This document shows positions 45,541 to 56,366 of a stretch of DNA of 64,000 nucleotides, piece by piece. Below the pieces are notes generated by a model. It was not told the origin of the DNA. It was given only the letters and a program-made list of their open reading frames with translations, and searched no databases. The DNA is from Diphasiastrum complanatum. Taxonomy: Eukaryota > Streptophyta > Lycopodiopsida > Lycopodiales > Lycopodiaceae. Each line of letters begins with the position of its first letter. Position 1 is the stretch's first letter. Both the position numbers and the translations under genes were made by a program. The stretch is taken from the NCBI GenBank assembly GCA_029204225.1, contig CM055098.1, positions 8,166,246 through 8,230,245 of the forward strand. The letters are read 5' to 3'.

Positions 45541-46256
45541 TGCAAAGTGCCAAGTTTGGCCTACATATAACTTGAGCTACGTGGTTATGTTATATCTAGA
45601 TTGATGAATACAACTTGCATATAGTTTGTAGACATAGAATTAGCAAAGTCATGCTTGTAGAAACTCATGGCAATTCACATGCATTAATTGTAAGTGATCC
45701 ATAGTGACATACAAGGCATGCACAAAGTGTAATGGACACATGCATGATGATTTGTACTTTGCTAGTTAGAACTAGTACACTTGTAAAAAGTTGGTAGAAT
45801 TTCATGCATGGCAAGTGACAAATGTCACATAGACTCTAGATGTCACTTTAGTTGTCATTTTGGAATGGATGGATGTGGTTCTACCTCGAGCTACCTCAAA
45901 CTCCATAAATATGTGTAGCTCTCCTCACAATCAATGACGAAGAACCAAAGTTTTGTAGCTACCTCATGCCATTTTGGATCTAAACTATTTTGCTTGTTAT
46001 CTCTCTAGTTTTATCTCTCTAACTCGTGTTGAAGCTAATGCTAATACACTAAAATCTTGTATTTTTTGTTCATTCTTTGATTCATTGTTATCGTATTTTG
46101 ATGCTTAGCATGCTAGATTGTGGTTAAGCCATTTCTTCTGAACTAGATCTTGCTAAACAATCTAGAATCAAGTTACTGTGCTAATCACAAAGCTTAATCA
46201 AGATCAATCATACCTGTGGACATTTCCCACACGTGTGAATTTTGGAAATTTTGTCA
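45541..46256 (+). repeat. Copia F 5' LTR
   Basis: It starts TGCAAAGTGCCAAG, aligning loosely with TGTGAAAAATTGCC of Copia A. It ends AATTTTGTCA just before the primer-binding site, about 716 bp. It carries CCCACACGTGTGAATT at about 46228 and several GCATG words. Confidence 0.7.
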
Positions 46257-46269
46257 TGGTATCATAGCC
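46257..46269 (+). other. Copia F primer-binding site
   Basis: TGGTATCATAGCC, one mismatch (G to T) from TGGTATCAGAGCC, directly after the LTR. Confidence 0.85.
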
Positions 46270-46982
46270 AAATTAAGCTTTTCATGCTAACATATATGAT
46301 TGTACAAGAAACTGAGAGCTAAATCAAGCAAAAAAGTAGTTTTGCACTTTTTCTCACCTTTCTCTGAAGTGTATTTGTATCAAATCGGATTGGAACTGAA
46401 TTTTCAGACCTGAAATGTGGTAATACGGAATTTTGGAATTCCGCACGTGTGAAAATCAAAGATTTTTAGTACCTTTATTTTTCTTGCTTATAGATCCAAA
46501 GATAGCAGTGTTATAGCTTATGATTTGTACTTTCTAGCAAGAGTTACAAGCTCTTAAAGAGGATAGGGATAGGTCCAAAATCCGAGTGACAGCATTTTGA
46601 TTTGATTCAATCTTGCTTTGTTTAGAATTCATTGTTTTGAACATCCTACACGAGAAACTGAAGATCATGACTGAGTTTGAAGTAATGAACACCTTTTGAG
46701 CTTTCTGAGAGTCAATTGTGTTTTCTTTTGAAGCATTTCACATGTGCCAAAAGTAGGATTCAAACTAGCCAAAGTGTCTTAATCCACTTTGTGTGTCTGA
46801 TCTAGATAACTTGTCTTGTGGAATATTTGAGATTCATCTCAAATACAGTTGCAAGTGTTTCACATAGGAAGGTAGTACATCCTTGAAAATACCTATAGTG
46901 AAAGAGAGCAGCAACTTTAAGTCTAATTGGAACAAGCTCAAACACACTGCCTCAGTCCAATAACTATGAAGTCTTCATTAAA

Positions 46983-47640
46983 ATGGCATCTCAGAGAGGA
47001 TATCTTCTAGAAGCCAGTGAAAGACTAAAAACTTCTAATTACTCAGTTTGGAAGTTCATAATGGAGTCTATTTTGATACTCCAGGATGTTATGGATATTG
47101 TGCTTGGTGTTGAGGAGGAGCCTCAAGCACAGGCTTAAATTCTTAAGTATAAGAAAAGAGCTAGAATGGCTCTACATTTCATTAAGACGAATGTATCTAA
47201 TGAAATTCCGAGAGAGATAGGATCTTGCACTACAACCAAAGAAGCTTGGGATGCACTAAAGACCATCTATGAAGCAAAGAATACTTCTAGAATACTCACT
47301 CTTAGGAATCAGATTTTTCAAAGTTTCCAAAGAAGTGAAGAGAGTGCATGTAACTATGTTCTAAGAGTTAAAGATTTACATAGAGAGCTTTCCTGTGTTG
47401 GCGTTACTATTAACCAAGATGAGCTAGTTCAAGTCATACTGAATGGCTTGAGAGATGACTATGATAATCTTGTTCAGTCTTTTGCTATTAAGGAGGAGTT
47501 GCCTAATCTAGAAAGCAGAAAGGAAGGAGAGACAAAGCCAAAGATCGAAACAAAGATGGTGAAGAGGATGATACATCTCATCCTTCTAACTCAAAGACCA
47601 AGAAGAAGAAAGTGAAGTGTTTCTTCTGTGGCAAGAAGGG
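46983..47640 (+). pseudogene. Copia F gag
   Basis: From ATG at 46983: MASQRGYLLEASERLKTSNY, WKFIMESILILQDVMDIVLG. A TAA follows at about 47137 in the same frame, then MALHFIKTNVSNEIPREIG, TTKEAWDALKTIYEAKNTSR and ILNGLRDDYDNLVQSFA. After LPNL about 90 residues present in Copia A are missing and the frame shifts. The zinc knuckle CFFCGKKGHYASNC appears at 47618 in another frame. Confidence 0.88.
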
Positions 47641-49308
47641 GCACTATGCCTCTAATTGCTTCAAGAAGAAAAACCAACTCAAGCAAGCTAATCTCTCCAA
47701 AGAGATTGAAGAAGATTCTGTTGCAAGTGATGGAGAAGGATCACTCATGGTGTCCAGTTTTTCTTCATCACCTTTCAAGAAAGATGGAGCTTTGGTACAT
47801 AGACAATGGAGCTTCTTCACATATGTGTTGTTCAAAAGAGTCATTTGACTCAATCTTACCTTTCAAAGGACTCAAGAGATCTATTTACACAGCTAATGAT
47901 CATGAGTGCCCAATAGAAGGAATTGGCAACATTCCATTGAAACTTGTTTCTTCAAATGTTCTTGCACTTTCTAATGTTCTTTTCATTCCAAAGCTTACAA
48001 AGAACTTAATCAGTGTGGGAAAGTTGCTTGATTATGGTTGTGATGTAAAGTTCAACTCCAATACTTGTTTTATCAAGAGAAATGATGAGATCCTTGCTGA
48101 TGGATCTAGATGTGGTGGAATTTTTAAGTTGAATTCTTATGAGAATTCAAACCGTTGTGAAGTTGCTTTGTTATCTAAGGAGGAGCTGTGGCATAGAAGG
48201 TTGGGTCATCCTAACTTCAAATCTATGTCTTATATGGTTAAGAAGGTGAAGGCTATTGGTCTTCCAAAATCTCTTTCTAAAGATTTCAAGCCTTGTGAGG
48301 CTTGTGCCATTGCAAAGTCACACAAAAAGCCATATCAGAAGTCTTTTATAAAGACTACTCATCCTTTGGAAATTATACACTCAAATGTACATTTTTCTTC
48401 TTTTAAAAGTATTGGTGGTGCAACATGTTTTGTCACCTTTATTGATGACTTTACTAGATATACTTGGTTGTATCTACTTTCTTCAAAAACTATGGTTTTT
48501 TATCACTTCCTAATCTTCAAAGCTTATGTTGAGAAACAGTTTTCTTTCAAAGTTAAAGCTTTAAGATGTGATGGAGGAGGTGAATACATCTCCAACAAGT
48601 TTCATGAATATTGTGAAGGTGAAGGAATAAAGAGAGAGTTTTCTTGTGCTTATTCTCCATCTCAAAATGGAGTAGCTGAGAGGAAAAATAGATCTTTATG
48701 TGAATGTGCTAAAGAAAATCGAGTAGCAGCTTCTTTGTCTATTGAATATTGGGGTGAAGCTATAACTGTGCAAACTATTTGTGCAATAGATTACCTCACA
48801 ATGCACTTGCTGGAAAATCACCTTTTGAAGTCTTGTTTAAAAAGAAACCTAAGATAGACCACCTTAGAGTTTTTGGTTGTGCTTGCTTTGTTCATGTGCC
48901 CTTGGAAACAAGGAAAATAGATGATCCTAATTCTATTAAAGGGATCGTGGTTGGATATGCATCCAACAAGAAAGCTTACAGAATCTATGTTCCCTCTACA
49001 TCAACTACAATTGAGAGTAGGGATCTTATATTCCATGAAAATCAAAAATACATTCTTGAGGAGGCCGAGTTCAAATATTCTCACAAAGATACTCCAATCA
49101 TCACCCTTGAAGACTATCATGGAGAGATGGGGCCGAGATTTGAGGAGTCACCTCGAATTTTTTCACCAAGGAGATCTCAAAGAGAAAGATCCGAGCCTAG
49201 AAGGCTTACCTATGAAGATAGAGGCAAGCAAGTGGAAATCAACTCCACTAATTGTGCTTATTTTATTTCTCATGAGGAGCCGAAGGATGTATATGATGCA
49301 CTCAACTC
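47612..49308 (+). pseudogene. Copia F protease and integrase
   Basis: Protease motif LWYIDNGASSHMCCS near 47795; GAG-pre-integrase LWHRRLGHPNFKSM near 48187. The integrase core has IIHSNVHFSS (first D replaced by N), RCDGGGEYISNKF (second D) and QNGVAERKNRSL (E). A frameshift near 48770 leads to CNRLPHNALAGKSPFEVLFK and GCACFVHVPLETRKI. Then RRSQRERSEPRRLTYEDRG precedes the truncation. The D-to-N change would inactivate the enzyme. Confidence 0.9.
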
Positions 49309-49749
49309 GGTACATATGACTTTCGTGATTATATTAAGACGTCTAATGAAATAGAGCGATGCATAGCTAATATTAATGATATTAGCTTTCAACATCAGTT
49401 TAAAATCAAATGTAATGAATCAGGCATTATATTATTATGGGGCAAACAATTTTCAAATTCACTTTCATGGCTACCTCTTAAAGGAGTTCCATCGACTCAA
49501 ATCAAGCTTGTTGTGTTGTCTCCCTTGAAGTCCATGCTAGAAGAACAAAAGGCGCAAAGTGAACATCGTGAGGTTGATCCATTTGCCTCATTAAATTTTT
49601 TGGAATCAAGTATTCAAACAGCTTATCAGTTTTCTAATGAGTTTGATCAGCATTGGTGGATGGACTTTTTCGAGAAACAAAAAATCAGTTTGCTCAACCT
49701 CGAAGATGCATCAACAACTGAAGAATTTCAAAGGCCTTATAAATTATGA
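49309..49749 (+). CDS. Unknown ORF 1 of a paired unit
   Basis: The frame is open from the Copia F joint to TGA at 49747. It reads YDFRDYIKTSNEIERCIANI, HQFKIKCNESGIILLWGKQF, LSWLPLKGVPSTQIKLVVLS and PLKSMLEEQKAQSEHREVDP, then NEFDQHWWMDFFEKQKISLL. It shows no stops over 145 codons and has a normal amino-acid composition, so it was recently coding. The start is lost at the Copia joint. No family is recognised. Its stop overlaps the next start (ATGA at 49746). Confidence 0.45.
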   Translation, partial: GTYDFRDYIKTSNEIERCIANINDISFQHQFKIKCNESGIILLWGKQFSNSLSWLPLKGVPSTQIKLVVLSPLKSMLEEQKAQSEHREVDPFASLNFLESSIQTAYQFSNEFDQHWWMDFFEKQKISLLNLEDASTTEEFQRPYKL

Positions 49750-49988
49750 GCTTCAACTACAATTGCCGCCCTCGGGATAATGATTTCTTGCAGCTTGTGC
49801 AAGGTGTAAAACTTGAGATTTATGTGGGCTCAAAGAAGAATAGGCAAAGTGTAAAATCTGCAAAAATGAAGTGGTGTGGTGATCTGAATGACAAAAAAGT
49901 CGACTTACAAGATTTCTTGTCAACATTGGATGCAGATTCTGAGGAAGATATGCCAGTTTATATGCCTGATCCTCAATGCCATGCATAG
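49746..49988 (+). CDS. Unknown ORF 2, overlapping ATGA
   Basis: ATG at 49746 overlaps the TGA of the previous ORF. The 80-codon product includes LQLVQGVKLEIYVGSKKNRQ, SAKMKWCGDLNDKKVDLQDF and LSTLDADSEEDMPVYMPDPQ. The SAKMKW/DLND/DLQDFLSTLD blocks reappear in diverged form at 55276-55320 and 55695-55765. There an extra segment encoding HPFWIAKVLE sits between them. It may be an exon of a larger gene or part of an uncharacterised mobile element. Confidence 0.45.
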   Translation: MSFNYNCRPRDNDFLQLVQGVKLEIYVGSKKNRQSVKSAKMKWCGDLNDKKVDLQDFLSTLDADSEEDMPVYMPDPQCHA

Positions 49989-49989
49989 T

Positions 49990-52970
49990 CTTTAACATGA
50001 TGTCACATACAAAGGTTTGGTAGTTCAATAATTTGTTGTTTTGCCTTAGATGCAATCATATAGTCTTGCTAAGTTATGATTGTGAGGTTTGATTCATGGA
50101 GGCATCAACTCAAGGAGCGTGACTCTTATAGACTATTCACTTCAATAAATGTTCTTGGAAGCTATTATTAAAGACAACATACACCCATCATCTGATCAGT
50201 TTCAATTGTATGCATTTGTTCAAGCTCATGCAAGAATGACACATATCATGAGACGTGCCTAAAGAGGTAGTGCTTGCATGCAAAAACAAAAAGTACTTGC
50301 AGTGAGAAGCTCTTGGTAAAGCTGCAATTATCAACGTGAGACAACATCATTGTTAGACACAGATCGGAGGGCAGTTGTGACTATCAATCTAGAAATCAAC
50401 CTATCATTGAACTTGGAGGCAGAAGCGACATGCTGGAAGGTTACTTGCAATAAACCTGAAGAATCGCCCAGCTGATGTGAAAAACAAGAATCAGAGCAGC
50501 AGCGGCTATTTCAAGCTATTGTCATCCTTTAGCGACCTTTCTATCAGATTTTCAACGCTTTAAAGAGAGCGCAGGAGGAAGCTATAACTAGATTTAGGAG
50601 GCAAGATCTGAAAGGCTGTGTGTGACTAGCAGTAAGTTTTATCAGCGCGATCATAAGTAGCCGTAGTGCCTGTCAGATGTGTGTGGGTAATTTTGTTTTT
50701 CCCTTGTAGCGTGAAGGGAGCGTGGCAACTGTAAAGTCACAAATTACACTCAAGAGGTATACAAACCTACGTTTAAGCACGTGACTACGTGAAGTATCAA
50801 GTCAGATTTTTCAGATGAAGGACAAAGCACAGCCGTGATGGTGGCAATTGGTCATCGAGAGATCCATCTGTGCTTGAAAACAATTTGAATTCAAGCATCT
50901 GCATCTCATCTGCATCTGCTTGTGACAGACTAGCGTAAGCAATTTCCAATTTCGCAGAAGTTTGTCAGCGGCAGCAGTAGTTAAAGATCCGTCCTGTGTC
51001 AGCATGTCAGAGATCAAAGGCAAAAACAACCGTTCGTGAGCGGATTACTTGGCAATGGTTTAGTCAGGAATTCCAAAGGTCATGAAGGTTTGAATATTCT
51101 AAGGTAGGACCTATAGTTACGGGACCCTCATGTAGCATGTAAAGCAAGGTCATCATCATGTAAAGCAAAGATCAAAAGTTTTGGAGATGAACCCATTTTC
51201 CGTAGTTAGAAAATCCATCCATACCTTTTTGAATATAGAAAACTTTTTTTCTAGGTAGAAGATGTATCTATTGATAACCCATTTACCTTTTTGATTTAGA
51301 AAGACCTGTCCTAGGTGGGAAATGTATGCAAGGAATATCTTTCCCTAAATCCTTGTAGATATATACGATATAATTTAAATATAATATGCATACTATAATG
51401 TAGCAACATATATATAACCCTATACTACAATTTATGACATATGATATATTTGAATACAATCAAGTATATATGTATATAACAGTGACCAAAAAAAAGAGAA
51501 ATGACCTAGACACCCGTTTTCTCAAAAAGTTAAAAATTGTTTCAAAATTTGCCAAAATATTGAATGTCAAATTTATAAAAAACAATAAAAATAAAAAAAA
51601 AGTTTCATTTTGTTATAATTTATGAAAAAACAAAAGTTATTATATATATATTTTATTTCAAAATTTGTCTCAATTGCAAAATTTCAAATGTGAACAAATT
51701 CTTGATAAATTTTTTTTAAGAATAATTTCTGATTTTCAAACTTTCAAAATTTACCTTTTCGAGAAGCAATTGAAAATATAAGTGATTTGAACAGTTTAGA
51801 ATTTCTAAAATCAATTTTATGTTGATTTTTTTTTAATATACACATATTTAACTTATTTATGAGTAATTATGATGACTAAAATATCAATACCTAAAATTGA
51901 TTGTATTGAAAAATGTGTACAAAATACAACTAAAAAATTTGTGAAAAAATGTATCACTTTAGATTATCAGTCTTGCTCCTCATATTATTACCACCGTTTT
52001 TTTTTTTAAATTAGAGGTTTTAAAATGAGACTATCTTAAAACAAAAGGCTCGAACCACATTTAGATCAATATAATGAGGTTTTACATCAACTAAATACAA
52101 TGCATAATCTATAATGAGATTTGTGTGAGAAACACAAAATCCAAGAGCAAGCAAAAGAAGAGTTTATTGTCAAATTGAGTTTGACGAGGATCCGTTTCCA
52201 CACCACTGACTTCACATTTTGATTGAGAGAATTTGTGAGAGTTTCTTGGCTGAGAAAGGTGGTCGTTTGAAATCCTACAGTGTGGCATATACTTATTAGG
52301 TTCCATCTAAGGTGGAAAAAAACTCAAGGATTTGCTAATATCGTGAGAAATTAGTTTGATAGGTTCCTACGAAGTTGAGAATCTTTGAAAAATCACAGAA
52401 ACAGGGTAGGCTTTCTAGGTGATGTAAATGCAAGAGTTAGGGTGATCTTAAAATTAAAAGAAACAACACAAGATGGCGTTGATAGTAGTGCATGTAAGAG
52501 GTAGATTTATAAACTTTTGCTGCCAGAATTTAGTTCCTTGATGCCTTGGAAAGGCAGAAGCAAGCCAGTTTCATGAGCTAAGTTTCTCGTCTTCTGCAGG
52601 GTTTAACTTTTCGGAAGCCTAGACATAAAACAACGAACAACTGAAAATCTTAAAAGAAATTTATGCCAGTAACACTTGAATCGTGATATTTGTAGGATAA
52701 ACCATGTTAGGCAGCTGAGTGATTCAAGACATTGCTTTGAATCCCAACTGTAAATGGTCTTGAATTGCTGATTGTGCACATTTTTGCTTCAGGAAGTTTG
52801 ATCAACCATTTAATACACAGCTCAATACAAGCACTGACCGCCGCATTGGGGGTTTTGTCACCCATAGCAAAGGCATCATTCCTGTCTAGTGAAATGATAT
52901 GATTAAGGCAGCTTTTCCGATACTCATCTTCCTTGTCAATGCTGCGATGTGGCTTCTTGAACCCTAATTA
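49990..52970. other. No supported gene
   Basis: About 3 kb without a recognisable protein or paired repeat. 51240-51330 holds an approximate duplication (AGAAAACTTTTTTTCTAGGTAG and AGAAAGACCTGTCCTAGGTGGG, each shortened here by surrounding bases). 51360-52010 is very AT-rich. Confidence 0.35.
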
Positions 52971-53276
52971 ATCACCAGTGACCTCCTCCCACAAAGAATC
53001 TAAAAAAGAAGTGCTTTTGGTGCCGTATATTCTACGACATGCTCTACAAGAGTGCTACCCTGCTGTAGCATCCGGAAGAGCTCGTTCGCCGGCTGCTCTA
53101 AAAGCCCCAGGCCCTTCCCAAGCTCCTTCGACTGCTCTCTCAAATTCTCAGCCAGTCGCCTCAACTCAAAACCTTGCAGCTCATCTGCAACAACACATCA
53201 TCATTCAGGATATCATGGAGCTACTTAATGATGGCATCATTTGGAGCTGCTTAACGATGTCACAACAAAACAATTC

Positions 53277-53367
53277 TCAAGCTGCATTGCCCTTCTTCTT
53301 CACTCACGCAATATTGCTGGATCAGGCTTTCGCCCATTGTCCAAGATTCCCCACTGCTGCCTCCCCC

Positions 53368-53409
<42 letters not shown>

Positions 53410-53578
53410 GAAAAGACCAGCTAAGCATCATTGGCTTGGTCAGCCTTTACCCAACCAACTACCTAATACTATGCAGGCTCATCAAACAACACTTTTTAGC
53501 TTTCGTTTATTCAGGATTTGGCCCAAACTGTTTGGCAGATTCCCACGTGTTACGCACCCGTTCGCCACTTCGTTTACA
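53277..53578 (-). rRNA. Mitochondrial rrn18 (SSU) fragment, nuclear insert
   Basis: Read on the minus strand this is the 5' domain of a small-subunit rRNA. Landmarks are AGTGGCGAACGGGTGCGTAA, GCCAATGATGCTTAGCTGGT, CAGCCACACTGGGACTGAGA, GGCAGCAGTGGGGAATCTTG and GACAATGGGCGAAAGCCTGA. GGGGAATCTTGGACAATGGG and CAATATTGCGTGAGTGAAGA match plant mitochondrial (alpha-proteobacterial) rrn18, not plastid 16S. Only about 300 bp are present, with changes such as CCGGGGGAGG for TACGGGAGG and a GAA duplication. It is a dead NUMT, not a functional rRNA gene. Confidence 0.9.
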
Positions 53579-53606
53579 AAACAATTCTTGATAAAATGAG
53601 CAGCAC

Positions 53607-53790
53607 CTCACTTGGAAAAAAATAACTTCTTGCACTGTTCCGCGAGCTCCTACGAGAGCAAAAGCTGTGCTATCATCATTTGAGTAGAAAGGATAAACTA
53701 TTTCTCCAGAAAAGCTCGCAGGCGTTGCAATCACTTGGAAAAAAATAGCTTTTGCACTGTTCCACGAGCTCTTGCGAGAGCAAATTTTTT
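53607..53790. repeat. Direct repeat pair beside the foldback
   Basis: TCACTTGGAAAAAAATA followed by CTTTTGCACTGTTCC, CGAGCTC and CGAGAGCAAA occurs at about 53608-53662 and 53730-53783, with a few mismatches. The second copy runs into the left arm of the foldback element. Confidence 0.85.
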
Positions 53791-54077
53791 TTCAAAAGTT
53801 TTCAACCTATGCCTAGCATAGGTGAATCTTTTCCTCAGACAAAGAATCTTTAAATTACATAACAAAAAGATTCTCCTATGCCGAGCATAGAAAAAAAAAA
53901 TTGGCTATGTCGGGCATAGCCAATTAGCCAATTTTTTTTTCTATGCTTGGCATAGGAGAATCTTTTTGTTTATAGAAAATCTTTTTGTTATGTAATTTAA
54001 AGATTCTTTGTCTGAGGAAAAGATTCACCTATGCTGAGCATAGGTTGAAAACTTTTGAAAAAAAGTTTGCTCTCGGG
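53775..54077. mobile_element. Foldback element with about 135-bp inverted arms
   Basis: The arm from 53775 (CGAGAGCAAATTTTTTTT...) pairs with the reverse of the sequence ending at about 54075 (...AAAGTTTGCTCTCG). Shared inner blocks are AAAAGTTTTCAACCTATGC, GGTGAATCTTTTCCTCAGAC and AAGAATCTTTAAATTACATA. The arms differ by a few bases and one 21-bp duplication (AACAAAAAGATT repeated) in the right arm. The centre holds CTATGTCGGGCATAG. It has no coding capacity and resembles a MITE or foldback transposon. The target-site duplication is unclear. Confidence 0.85.
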
Positions 54078-54499
54078 CATAGCCAATCTTTTTGGCAAAC
54101 TCAAGTATGCAGGCACAGAAATCGAGACTTGCCCTTGGATAGACAAAGTGTAGAAACAGAACATTTTTAGTTTCTCAAAAATCGATGTTAAATTTTTTAT
54201 AGAAGCATGTAGACCTTTTTATGAGTAATAGTTTTTAAAAAAACGATAGGCTTTAAAGAATGCAGGTTTTTTAGAATAACTCAAAATAGATTTCTAGAGC
54301 ATTGATGTTTTTTTATGGTTGTTTTTGGGACTATATTCAAAGCTGAAAATCACATCCATATAAACTCAAATCAAAGTCGAATAATAAATAATTGTGCTCT
54401 ATATTTTGAAGTCTTCCCAATGGTTGGTTTGACACTTTCAAGAAATTGATGCCTTTGATGCTTCTTAGTGGTACATTTTATTATCTTGGAGTATTGACT

Positions 54500-54830
54500 T
54501 ACTTTGTCGACAAAAACAACGAAGGCCCATATTGAGTCCTATGTTGAGCATAGGACCTTCTTTCACAACTTACACTTTGTTGACAACTTCATCGACAAAG
54601 TGGTCCTATGTTTAACATTTCTATGCTCAGCACGAAAATGTTGAACATAGTTACGCTTTGTCGACAAAGTTGATAACAAAGGTGATGAAGGCCCATGGCC
54701 ATTCCTATGCTAAGCATAACAAGAGAAACTATTGCTATGCTCAACATAACAATATCCGTTCATTTGCTATGCTCAGCATACCAAAAGTTTCTCTTGCTAT
54801 GCTTAGAGAAACTACGTGAAAGTTTTAGAA
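54500..54830. repeat. Cluster of TATGCTNAGCATA quasi-palindromes
   Basis: Variants of CTATGYTNARCATAG occur near 54538, 54607, 54625, 54645, 54705, 54733 and 54763, with a half-site at 54797. They are interleaved with TTTGTCGACAAAG palindromes (54503, 54655) and the direct repeat GAAGGCCCAT (54520, 54695). The same motif punctuates the foldback at 53775-54077, so the two regions are related. Confidence 0.8.
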
Positions 54831-55115
54831 ACAAAAAAAATAAATAAATTCCTGAAATTTTAAGAATTTGAAAATTAAAAATCAAAAGAATTAAAAAACC
54901 AAAAATTAAAAAAATCAAGAAAATTAAAATTTAGAAAGTTAAATTAAAAAAAAACAAAAATTTTAAAAAATTAAATAAATCAAAAATCAAAAAATTATAA
55001 ATATCAAAATAATAAAATATCATAAAATCATAAAATCATAAAAAATCAATATTAAAAATTAAAATCTTTTAGAAATTTGATTTTTCTAAAATTTTTAAAA
55101 AAAATAAAAAAATAA
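54826..55115. repeat. A-rich low-complexity tract
   Basis: Mostly AAAATTAAAAATCAAA-type words with almost no G or C. No coding. Confidence 0.9.
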
Positions 55116-55275
55116 ACTAAAAATAAATGAATTTGAATACTTATATTGAATATTGAGATAAAGATATAATTTAAAATTAAAACATAAGAGCACTTTGATA
55201 ATTCACAGATATTGTGGAGTATTTCACAAATATTTTTTTGTAAATTGAAAAAATGTGATATGTGAGAATAGGCAA

Positions 55276-55770
55276 ATTGCAGAAGCTGCAAAAATAAAGT
55301 ATTGTGATGATCTGAATGAAATTCAAAATTGGAAGTCTTGCTGCACTTTTAGCTTCAATAAATAGAGAAGAACATCCATTTTGGATTGCCAAAGTTCTTG
55401 AGTTCAATCAAGATAGTAATCAGACAAAAGTACAATGTGTCCATTGGTTACGCACCACTTTAACACCAATTTTTTTTGAGAAGGTACGAATTGAAAATGT
55501 TGCAAGTAGATCCGAAAGGCAAGAAAAAGTGATTGTCAAAAAATCAACCAAGAGTTGATGATTTGAATTTACAAGATGTAGATGTTTTGGCATTTAATTT
55601 TTAAGTTAACAATAACCAATCATCTACTAAAGTCAATTATATCCATATTGAGATAACTTGGATTAATGGAACAATCTTCATTTTCAACTTGTCAGCAATA
55701 GAGAAAAATTGACTTACAACGTTTCTTGTCAACATTGGATACTGAATTTGAGGAAAATATGCCAGTTGAC
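55276..55770 (+). pseudogene. Second copy of the unknown ORF 2 family
   Basis: 55276-55318 matches 49858-49900 (GCTGCAAAAATAAAGT, GATGATCTGAATGA). 55695-55765 matches 49905-49975 (GACTTACAACGTTTCTTGTC, AACATTGGATACTG, GAGGAAAATATGCCAGTTGA). Between them, the frame 55316-55558 encodes KIGSLAALLASINREEHPFW, IAKVLEFNQDSNQTKVQCVH and WLRTTLTPIFFEKVRIENVA. This is a compact domain with a PFW-I-x-K-V pattern like small chromo/BAH-type folds. The copy at 49.7 kb lacks this segment, so one copy has lost, or the other gained, about 370 bp. No function is assigned. Confidence 0.5.
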
Positions 55771-55905
55771 GTTGATGAGAAAACGTGTCTTCCACATTAC
55801 AGTTTCCATATTGTTGTATTTTGTACATCCCTACAACAAGGGGAGAAAGAAAGCATTATACAGTATTGACACTAAATGACAGAGTTGTCATGACAAGTGC
55901 GATCC

Positions 55906-56165
55906 ATTGTGTAACTACCACCCCTTCTATTATTGTCCTTTTTTCTACACTTCAAAAGATCTGCATACTACAAGTATATCGATCCTTCAGTGGATAAGTG
56001 GAAGAACAAGGATGGATATCGAGTCGACGCCGGTGGGACTAGCACAAAGAATCAGTCATGGTTTTACAGAAGAATCCAAATTCATCATAATACAAAATCG
56101 ACGGATTATAAAAAATTTCAAAAAGCATGCAAATTTATACAAGCCAATAGGCAATAGACACACAA
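55906..56165 (+). other. Weak unknown frame
   Basis: The frame 55933-56157 includes RSAYYKYIDPSVDKWKNKDG and YRVDAGGTSTKNQSWFYRRI. Composition looks protein-like but no family is recognised. It lies 140 bp downstream of the second unknown-family copy and could be a further exon of it. Confidence 0.25.
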
Positions 56166-56366
56166 TAAAATTGTGTATATTAAATAAAAATTTTTACAAT
56201 GTACAATTCAGCAGTATCTACTCTGCTTTTGATACTTTCTCTAATGAAATTTGCAGCTTAGAATCATGCAACAATTTTCTTCTTTCGTATGGATCCAACA
56301 TCTCATAGTTTTCATGCTTACTCAGATCAACGTAACATTAGAGAAAATATGGGCCCAAAGAAGGCC

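Larger units (their letters stand above)
45541..49308 (+). mobile_element. Copia F, 5' LTR to integrase, 3'-truncated
   Basis: LTR 45541-46256, primer-binding site at 46257, leader, gag from 46983, protease and integrase to about 49305. RT, RNase H and the 3' LTR are missing: the sequence switches to an unrelated ORF. Gag and pol are closest to Copia C among the elements here (shared KSHKKPYQKSF-like and GYASNKKAYRIYVPST-like blocks). Confidence 0.88.

Noticed and set aside
52978-53403. Plus-strand 141-residue ORF
   Set aside because: Its second half is antisense to the mitochondrial rrn18 fragment. The Ala/Ser-rich first half has no recognisable family or start context.
53277-53578. Functional mitochondrial or bacterial rRNA gene
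   Set aside because: Only about 300 bp of the 5' domain are present, with changes in universally conserved stretches, so it is a remnant.
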